Origin: JAVBLT01 sp031553315
Lineage (GTDB): Bacteria; Verrucomicrobiota; Kiritimatiellia; RFP12; DVOR01
Direction of reading: 5' to 3'
Assembly (NCBI GenBank): GCA_031553315.1
Contig: JAVBLT010000056.1
Location: 1 to 31,430, forward strand
Length of the DNA: 31,430 nt
Under the pieces are notes generated by a model that was not told the DNA's origin, made no database searches, and was given only the letters and a program-made list of their open reading frames with translations. Below are positions 26,199-31,430 of the stretch, in pieces (within the stretch, counting starts at the first letter, position 1; every line of letters begins with the position of its first letter). Both the position numbers and the translations under genes were made by a program.

Positions 26199-28549
26199 GC
26201 CGCCTCTTCGAACGGATTTACTGCCTCGGAGTGCCTTTCCACAACGTTTCGAATGAAGAAACCCGTGAAGCCATCCTTCAGCGGATGAAAGCCGGCACGC
26301 CCGGCATGGCCGTGATCACACCCAACCTCGATTTCATGCGCGTGATGGAGAGCGACGCCCGCCTCCGCCGCGCCGTGATGGAGGGAGACCTCGTCATTGC
26401 CGACGGCATGCCCGCCATCGTCTGGCTCAAAGCGCAGGGCTTTCCCCTCAAGGGCCGCGTCACCGGCAGCGACCTCACCCGCGACCTTTTCGGCATCTGC
26501 GCCGACAACGGCTTCAGCATCTACGTGCTCGGCGCCGCGCCCTCCGCCGTGGAAACCGCGCTCGCCAAAATGAAAGCCGCCCACCCTTCGCTCAAAGTGG
26601 CCGGGGCCTACTCCCCGCCCATGATGCCCCTCGAGCAGATGAATCTCGACGACATCGCCGCCCGCATCGCCGCCGCCAAACCCGACCTCGTGTTCGTGGC
26701 CATGGGCATGGGCAAACAGGAAGCCGCCATCTACGCCCTCCGCCGCCGCGTCGACGTCCCCGTCTGGCTCGCCATCGGCGGATCCATCGATTTTATCGCC
26801 GGCGTGCAGCGCCGCGCGCCCGCCGCGGTTCAGAAAATCGGCCTCGAATGGTTCTGGCGCATGGCCATGCAGCCCCGCCGCATGTTCGGGCGCTATTTCC
26901 GCGACGGCGTTTGGCTGCTTCGCCGCATCGCCCGCCAGATCGGGCTCTGGCTCGCCTGCCGTTTCGCCCCAAAGCCCTGCGCCTGCCCCGCCGAAAGCGC
27001 GCCCAAAACCATCCGCCTGCCCAGCCTCGCCACACCCGATCAGCAGGAAGCCTTCATGGCCCTGGTGCGCAAAGGCACCTTCACCCACCTCGACCTTTCA
27101 GGCCATGCCAGCCTCAACCCGCTTGAGCTCGCCATGGTTGTACTGGTCGACGCCATGTGCCTGCGCGGCACGATCCCGCTCATACGCCTGAGCGGCGTTT
27201 CGCCGACGCTGCGCCGGCAGCTGCGCATCGAACACCTCTTCCGCACCGACCCCCTTCTGCAAAGCCGTGAAAACGCCATGCTTGAGCGCCCCTGGTCGCT
27301 TTTCGCACCCGCCCACCTCTTTGCCGCCGCCGGGATTTTCCTCGGCTACGCCATCCGGCCCGATGGCGCCGGCCTCGCCGTCGGCTTCTGCATCGCCGTC
27401 GGCGCCAGCCTCATTCCCCGCATCATCCGCTCCGCCTGGGACAACCCCGCCGAAGCCTTCGACCACCTGGATCACGATGTGCTCCTCATCTGCCAGAAAG
27501 GCCTCATCACCAGCGCCTCGGCCAATACCGCCAAACTTCTCGGCTGCGCCGACTACGAGCTCATCGACCACCGCCTCAGCGAGCTCTTCCCTGAAATCGA
27601 CACCGCCGACGCCACACCCCGCGTGTGCGACACCGTCCTCGTCGGCCGCTACAAAAAGATTCTTCCCGTGCGCGTGCGCTTTCTGCCCGCCACCGGCCAG
27701 GGCCTCCAGAGCGTGGTCGTTTCCAGCCAGCACTCCGAATACGCCCGCGCCCGCGAAATGGCCCACTTCGAAGACCGCCGCCGCCTCGTGATCGACCACC
27801 TCTGCCGCACCCTCGAGACCGACGCCGTGAAAGAAGGCAACCAGGTGGCCGCGTGCTTCGGCACCGTGCTCATCCGCAGCAGCCCCATCCGCGGCGACTT
27901 CGCCTGCCGCGCCTTCTCCAGCACCACCCACATCGGCCTCATCATCGGCGACGTCTCCGGCTGCGGCGACGATGCCGTCGTCCTTGGCAACGCCCTCAAA
28001 AACGAAGTCTACCGCACCATCTCCGAGCTCATGATGGCCTCCCTCACCCACGACCGGCCCGACGTCACCTCCATCATCAGCACCCTCGATGTGGCCGTGA
28101 CCCGCTACCTCATGGATATGGGCGCCCTCTTCTCCTTCGGCGCCGTGCTCTTCAACCGCCTCAACGGCCGGCTCGACTACGTCTCCTGCGGCATACCCTG
28201 CCTCATCCACGCCCACGCCGCCACCGGCCAGGCCAGCCGCCTGCCCGTGGAAAACATCCCCCTGGGCATCCTCCCCCGCCAGCCCCTCAAAGTGGAAACC
28301 CTCACCCTTGCCCCCGGCGACGCCGTCCTCTTCGCGACCGACGGCCTCCTCTCCTGGCACGAACGCTCCCGCACCGGCCTCTCCCTGGAGACCCTCTTCG
28401 CCCGCGCCGCCAAGAGCCGCAACGCCGCCAGCATGATCAACGATTTCCACGCCTTCTACAAAGCCGGCAGCGATCCCGCCGTCCCCCTCCCCGACGATAT
28501 CGCCATGGCCACCATTGTCCGCGAGCCCGCCGGCCCCTGCCAGGCCTGA
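26195..28549 (+). CDS. Fusion: WecG/TagA glycosyltransferase, STAS-like, membrane, PAS-like and SpoIIE phosphatase
   Basis: 784-aa multi-domain protein. The ATG at 26195 has GGGAG eight bases upstream and overlaps the previous stop. Residues about 1-245 form a GT26 (WecG/TagA/CpsF) domain, which adds ManNAc-type sugars to a lipid-linked acceptor. It has the active-site Thr in ITPNLDF (T42), catalytic Asp in ADGMPAIVW (D70), GSDLTRDLF, MGMGKQE and GGSIDFIAG. About 270-350 looks like a STAS domain (THLDLSGHASLNPLELA..LIRLSGVSPTLRRQL), without an obvious DSSG phospho-serine loop. Membrane segments span about 366-410, and a PAS-like sensor about 418-515. About 550-778 is a SpoIIE/PP2C-type phosphatase with its metal-binding Asp residues kept: GDVSG (585-589), ATDG (714-717) and DDIA (767-770). 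I know of no described protein with this combination. A joining of two genes by sequencing error is unlikely because the frame is continuous over 2.3 kb. Confidence 0.88.
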   Translation: MSRLFERIYCLGVPFHNVSNEETREAILQRMKAGTPGMAVITPNLDFMRVMESDARLRRAVMEGDLVIADGMPAIVWLKAQGFPLKGRVTGSDLTRDLFGICADNGFSIYVLGAAPSAVETALAKMKAAHPSLKVAGAYSPPMMPLEQMNLDDIAARIAAAKPDLVFVAMGMGKQEAAIYALRRRVDVPVWLAIGGSIDFIAGVQRRAPAAVQKIGLEWFWRMAMQPRRMFGRYFRDGVWLLRRIARQIGLWLACRFAPKPCACPAESAPKTIRLPSLATPDQQEAFMALVRKGTFTHLDLSGHASLNPLELAMVVLVDAMCLRGTIPLIRLSGVSPTLRRQLRIEHLFRTDPLLQSRENAMLERPWSLFAPAHLFAAAGIFLGYAIRPDGAGLAVGFCIAVGASLIPRIIRSAWDNPAEAFDHLDHDVLLICQKGLITSASANTAKLLGCADYELIDHRLSELFPEIDTADATPRVCDTVLVGRYKKILPVRVRFLPATGQGLQSVVVSSQHSEYARAREMAHFEDRRRLVIDHLCRTLETDAVKEGNQVAACFGTVLIRSSPIRGDFACRAFSSTTHIGLIIGDVSGCGDDAVVLGNALKNEVYRTISELMMASLTHDRPDVTSIISTLDVAVTRYLMDMGALFSFGAVLFNRLNGRLDYVSCGIPCLIHAHAATGQASRLPVENIPLGILPRQPLKVETLTLAPGDAVLFATDGLLSWHERSRTGLSLETLFARAAKSRNAASMINDFHAFYKAGSDPAVPLPDDIAMATIVREPAGPCQA

Positions 28550-28550
28550 C

Positions 28551-28599
28551 CCAAACAAAACGACCCGCCTCGACAACCGAAGCGGGTCGCTTTGTTTGG
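28551..28599. terminator. Shared bidirectional terminator between convergent genes
   Basis: An 18-bp stem with one mismatch (28551-28568 with 28582-28599; GC core CGACCCGC/GCGGGTCG) has flanks rich in A on the left and T on the right (CTTTGTTT). It lies two bases after the plus-strand fusion gene and 12 bases past the nadA stop, so it can end both transcripts. Confidence 0.85.
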
Positions 28600-28610
28600 C
28601 GAGGGGGCAT

Positions 28611-29636
28611 TTACAGCGCGAGCATGCGTTCCACGCAGAGGCGGGCGTCGGGCACGAGCGCATCGGGCACGCGAACAAGAGCCTCTTCCGGCCAGCTCTC
28701 GAGCACGCGAAGCAGTTTTTCGGGGGTGGTCAGGGTCATGTCGCGGCAGAGGGTTTTGCGCAGGGAGCGGATTTTCAGGCGGGGGTTGTCTTTGGCCAGC
28801 CGGGCGACAAGGCTCTCTTCGGTGCCGATCACATAGGTCTTTTCCGTATCGGCGGCGGCGGCGATCCAGGCGATGATGGCGCGGGTGGAACCGTGGCAAT
28901 CGGCGGCGCGGGTCACTGCTTCGGGCGATTCGGGGTGAACCATGATCTCACAGCCGGGCCAGCGGCGGCGGGCTTCGGCGACGTCGCCGATTTTGTACGA
29001 GCAATGGATGGGGCAGCAGCCTTTCCAGGCGATGAGGCGCGCGGCCCGGAAGGCTTCGGGGGCGAGGCCGCCGCCGGGCAGGGCGGGGTCGTAAAGCGCC
29101 ACGGCGGAATCGGGGTAGCCCAGATCGTGCATGATGTTGGCGCAGAGGTGCTGGTCGGGCGCGAAGAAGATGCGGGCTCCGGAGGCGAGAAAATGGCGGA
29201 TCACGGCCTCGCCGTTGCCGGAGGTGCAGGCGCTGCCGCCGCGGCGGCCGCAGAAGGCCTTCACATCGGCCGTGCTGTTCACGTAGACGACGGGTACGAG
29301 CGCCGTGGCCGGGTCGAGGGCGGCAAGCGCCTGCCAGGCGCGCTCGAGGGCGTCGCCGGCGGCCATGTCGGCCATGGGGCAGCCGGCTTCGGGGGCGGGC
29401 TGGTAAACTGCGCGGCCGTGGGTGAGGATGTCGGCGGTTTCGGCCATGAAGCGCACGCCGCAGAAGACGATGCGGCGGGCGGTGCTTTGGGCGGCTTTGC
29501 GTGAAAGCTCCAGTGAATCGCCGCAGAAGTCGGCGCATTGGAGGATTTCGGATGCCTGGTAGTGGTGGCCCAGAATGACGAGGTCCTCTCCCATGGCTTT
29601 TCGAATGGCCTGGATCTGCTGGATAACGGTCGGCAT
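28611..29636 (-). CDS. nadA: Quinolinate synthase NadA
   Basis: Makes quinolinate from iminoaspartate and dihydroxyacetone phosphate, using a labile [4Fe-4S] cluster, in de novo NAD synthesis. From the ATG at 29636 (GGGAG five bases upstream) it is 341 aa; 16 codons of longer frame are rejected. It has the threefold-repeat structure, with LGHHYQ (22-27), FCGVRFMAETADIL (58-71) and YVNSTADVKA. The likely cluster cysteines are C137 (SACTSGNG), C207 or C208 (WKGCCPIHC) and C297 (LCRDMTLTTPEKLL). No nadB or nadC is nearby. The start lies 58 bases after the stop of the repeat-protein gene with no terminator between, so the two may be co-transcribed. Confidence 0.95.
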   Translation of the reverse strand: MPTVIQQIQAIRKAMGEDLVILGHHYQASEILQCADFCGDSLELSRKAAQSTARRIVFCGVRFMAETADILTHGRAVYQPAPEAGCPMADMAAGDALERAWQALAALDPATALVPVVYVNSTADVKAFCGRRGGSACTSGNGEAVIRHFLASGARIFFAPDQHLCANIMHDLGYPDSAVALYDPALPGGGLAPEAFRAARLIAWKGCCPIHCSYKIGDVAEARRRWPGCEIMVHPESPEAVTRAADCHGSTRAIIAWIAAAADTEKTYVIGTEESLVARLAKDNPRLKIRSLRKTLCRDMTLTTPEKLLRVLESWPEEALVRVPDALVPDARLCVERMLAL

Positions 29637-29694
29637 ATTTTCTCCCATCGCAAAGCCGGGCCGCCGGCGGCGAACGGCTTGCAACCAATCGGGT

Positions 29695-30468
29695 CTACCA
29701 GGCGATGTTGATCAGCGGCAGGCCGATGTATTGGCTGATGTTGATCACGCCGATCTGCACGCCCTTGAGGTTATCCGTCACATTCAGGAAGCCGATCTGA
29801 AGGCCGCGGGTCTCGATGGTTTTATTGTAAAGGCCGATCTGCACGCCGCGCAGGGTGCGCTGGACATCGTTGTGGAAGAGGTTGATCTGCAGGCCGGAGG
29901 CGTCTTTGGTGATCACGGAAAGCAGGCCGATATCGACCCCGCGCAGGCGCTGGTGGCTGTAGCCGCCGATGGAAAGGCGCAGGCCGTCGATGGAATACCG
30001 GTAGTTGGGGGCGCCCCAGCAGAGGAAGGAGATGCCGGCGATGGAGCTTTCCACGGTCTCGTAACCGTAGGAGACGTTGTGCCAGTGGCGCAGGATGTTG
30101 GGCTGCGGCGGGGGCGCGTCGACCGCCTGGGTCACGGCTTCCGTGAGCGCGCCTTCGGGCGCTTTTTCGGTCTGCGCTTCTTTGGCGACCGCTTCGATTT
30201 CGCCCAGATCGAGCTCCGGGTTGGGGGCGATTTCAGGCGCGCCGACAACGGGGATCTCCGGGGTGGGGGGGGTGGTTTCAGGTTCGGGTTCGGGGGGTGG
30301 GGCGGGGGGCTCCGGCGCGATTTCCGGTTTCACGCCTTCAGGTTGGGCTTCGGGTGCCTGGGGCGCGGGAAGGGCGATGTCGGCAAGCAGGGCTTCGCCG
30401 GTTTCCACTGCGGGCGCGGAGGCTGAAAGGATCGCCGCCAGCCCCGCCACAAACCAGATTTTTTTCAT
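29695..30468 (-). CDS. Secreted Pro/Glu-rich protein with GLQIG-type surface repeats
   Basis: 257 aa from the ATG at 30468, chosen for its signal peptide (MKKIWFVAGLAAILSASAPA) and GGGAG eight bases upstream. Residues about 20-120 are a low-complexity Pro/Glu/Ala linker, which could span peptidoglycan. The C-terminal 130 residues carry a recurring G-[VL]-x-I-[GN]-L/F/V-x-[NS] unit: GVDIGLLS, GLQINLFH, GVQIGLYN, GLQIGFLN, GVQIGVIN. The unit recurs at about 21-23 residues, like the LA_2272-type surface repeat proteins of Leptospira and Lentisphaerota. The alternating pattern suggests an outer-membrane beta structure. Promoter TTGATA-17-TACACT lies immediately upstream. Function unknown; envelope location is the inference. 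Confidence 0.8.
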   Translation of the reverse strand: MKKIWFVAGLAAILSASAPAVETGEALLADIALPAPQAPEAQPEGVKPEIAPEPPAPPPEPEPETTPPTPEIPVVGAPEIAPNPELDLGEIEAVAKEAQTEKAPEGALTEAVTQAVDAPPPQPNILRHWHNVSYGYETVESSIAGISFLCWGAPNYRYSIDGLRLSIGGYSHQRLRGVDIGLLSVITKDASGLQINLFHNDVQRTLRGVQIGLYNKTIETRGLQIGFLNVTDNLKGVQIGVINISQYIGLPLINIAW

Positions 30469-30493
30469 GATGCTGTCTCCCTTATTTAAAAAC

Positions 30494-30543
30494 ACCGGCC
30501 ACTTTGCCGCGCGATCGGGAGAGAGTGTAGCACAGTGGCCGGT
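30494..30543 (-). terminator. Terminator of lpoB-like gene
   Basis: A perfect 10-bp stem, ACCGGCCACT (30494-30503) with AGTGGCCGGT (30534-30543), spans a 30-base loop and is followed on the minus strand by GTTTTT. It begins 16 bases past the stop at 30560. The loop contains the -10 region of the next gene's promoter. Confidence 0.6.
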
Positions 30544-30552
30544 ATTTATCAA
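30524..30552 (-). promoter_or_regulatory. Promoter of the GLQIG-repeat gene, nested in a terminator hairpin
   Basis: Minus-strand TTGATA (30547-30552), a 17-bp spacer and TACACT (30524-30529) with an extended TG. It begins eight bases after the upstream gene's stop codon, and its spacer is one arm of the terminator stem. Confidence 0.65.
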
Positions 30553-30559
30553 ACAATCC

Positions 30560-31168
30560 TTAATTCCAGGTTTGGCCGCGGGAGGTGCGTTTGCCGACCA
30601 TGCTTTCTTTTTGCCACCATTGCAGGCCGGTGCGCAGGTCGGTGATGTGGAGCTGAAAATAGTATTCGTATTGGTGGCCGCGGTTGTCGCGGCGCACGTC
30701 GCGGGCGGTGATTTTGCCGGAGAGGGCGAGGTCGGGGGCGAGGAGCTGGCCTTTTTTGACGGTGGTGGCCTGGTTGAATTCGTCGTCGTGGCGGAGCGTG
30801 CGGGCGCCGTCGATGAGGGTTTCGGTTTTGCCGGGGGCGCCGGCGATGGCGGAGGTGGTGTAGATCTGGCCGCTGTTGGTGAGGGCTTCGGAGATTTTGG
30901 CGGTAAGCAGGTCGGTGTCGATGCGCTGGCCGGTTTTGTCTTCCACGGCGCCGATGGCCATGATGTGGATGGAACCGTCGGGCTTTTTGAAGCGGCCGCT
31001 GCGCAGGAGGGTGTCGATCATGTCGTTGGCGGCGAATTCGAAGTCTTTATACGAGATGCCGGCGACGATTTCGGTGTCGTTGTCCCGGTCGACCATCACG
31101 GTCTGGTTCCCGCAGCCGGCGAAGGCGAGGGTTGCGGCGAGGAGCGCGGGAAGAATCATGCGTTTCAT
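30560..31168 (-). CDS. LpoB-like lipoprotein (penicillin-binding-protein activator family)
   Basis: 202 aa from the ATG at 31168, with AAGGA seven bases upstream; 18 extra upstream codons are rejected. A lipoprotein signal ends LAFAG-C with lipid-accepting C19. The body matches the LpoB family: a SYKDFEFAANDMIDTLLRSG segment (about 53-72), then IMAIGAVEDKTGQRIDTDLL, TAKISEALTNSG, and a C-terminal YYFQLHITDLRTGLQWWQKE stretch. In enterobacteria LpoB is an outer-membrane lipoprotein that activates PBP1b for peptidoglycan synthesis; homologues in other phyla are widespread and mostly untested. The symbol is left out because the partner penicillin-binding protein is not in the window. Confidence 0.82.
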   Translation of the reverse strand: MKRMILPALLAATLAFAGCGNQTVMVDRDNDTEIVAGISYKDFEFAANDMIDTLLRSGRFKKPDGSIHIMAIGAVEDKTGQRIDTDLLTAKISEALTNSGQIYTTSAIAGAPGKTETLIDGARTLRHDDEFNQATTVKKGQLLAPDLALSGKITARDVRRDNRGHQYEYYFQLHITDLRTGLQWWQKESMVGKRTSRGQTWN

Positions 31169-31204
31169 GTCGTTTTCCTTATGTTTACCCGCCGGGCGGA
31201 ATCG

Positions 31205-31240
31205 TTTGCCGCCCGGCTTCACGGGGAAGCGGGCGGCAAA
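31205..31240. other. Strong GC hairpin upstream of the lpoB-like gene
   Basis: A 15-bp stem with one bulged G: TTTGCCGCCC (31205-31214), bulge at 31215, then GCTTC (31216-31220), pairing with GAAGC (31226-31230) and GGGCGGCAAA (31231-31240) around a 5-base loop. No T run is adjacent on the minus strand. It may be the terminator of a gene beyond the right edge or a leader structure of the lpoB-like gene. No gene is visible in 31241-31388. Confidence 0.45.
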
Positions 31241-31388
31241 ACGTTATGCCGCGCCTGCGCGCAGGGCGTGGATAAGCCGGGCCGTTCCGGCGGTCATCTG
31301 TCGGGGGGATCTGCTCTGGAGCATATTTCGATTGATCTTTACGCTTTTTCTCGGTGCTTTTTGTTTTTGAACTTCACCCTTTCAGATC

Positions 31389-31407
31389 GCCGTAGCGTTG
31401 CTACGGC
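31389..31407. repeat. Short hairpin resembling a REP-type extragenic element
   Basis: GCCGTAGC (31389-31396) and GCTACGGC (31400-31407) form a perfect 8-bp stem with a GTT loop in non-coding DNA at the window edge. Only one copy is seen here, so its repeat nature is unproven. Confidence 0.25.
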
Positions 31408-31430
31408 TCGCCTCAAGCGTTTGTCAAAAC

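Noticed and set aside
27098..28678. A 526-codon minus-strand open frame opposite the GT26-phosphatase fusion
   Set aside because: Antisense shadow with Gly/Ala/Glu-rich sequence; the plus-strand frame shows catalytic motifs at both ends.

Overview
The window looks like an origin-proximal stretch of a bacterial chromosome from the PVC superphylum, most likely a Kiritimatiellota, Lentisphaerota or Verrucomicrobiota member. The reasons are large secreted proteins with autotransporter-type beta-strand repeats and LamG folds, an NPCBM/hydrazine-synthase-alpha-like/di-haem protein, a 'GLQIG' surface-repeat protein, and a GC-rich genome with C-ending codons. The phylum is an inference; the sequence carries no rRNA.

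Left arm (0.2-16.2 kb, every gene on the minus strand): a 1194-aa secreted NPCBM, beta-propeller, di-haem, FGE-like protein; two very large secreted beta-repeat proteins, each with its own promoter and terminator; the disaggregase ClpB; an AT-rich scar holding a small membrane ORF and the remains of an MntA/HepT toxin-antitoxin pair; and mnmG (gidA). MnmG carries an insertion of about 56 residues whose DNA holds two perfect 16-bp parS (ParB-binding) palindromes.

Origin region (16.2-21.1 kb): between the divergent mnmG and dnaA genes lie a 180-bp MITE-like palindromic element and a cluster of DnaA-box-like TGTTGATAA sites. dnaA, a second AT-rich and box-bearing intergenic region, a Sel1-repeat gene, dnaN and tRNA-Gln(CUG) follow on the plus strand. 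The switch of gene direction, the boxes, the parS pair and a polarity flip of a GGGTAGGG octamer all fit bidirectional replication starting near 15-19 kb.

Right arm (21.2-28.5 kb, plus): six genes packed with a 15-nt gap and then ATGA-type overlaps. They encode an Lrp/AsnC regulator, a class I/II aminotransferase, a ferritin-like/VIT1 metal transporter, a PaaK-like acyl-CoA ligase, a membrane GT2 glycosyltransferase, and a fusion of a WecG/TagA glycosyltransferase with STAS-like, membrane, PAS-like and SpoIIE-type phosphatase modules. This operon and its fusion protein are the strongest candidate for an undescribed system in the window; it may couple envelope glycan synthesis to partner-switch signalling.

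Right end (28.6-31.4 kb, minus): nadA, a Pro/Glu-rich secreted protein ending in GLQIG-type repeats, and an LpoB-like lipoprotein, with a shared convergent terminator at 28.55-28.60 kb. Start codons were moved from the longest ORF to the codon with a Shine-Dalgarno sequence and, where relevant, a signal peptide.
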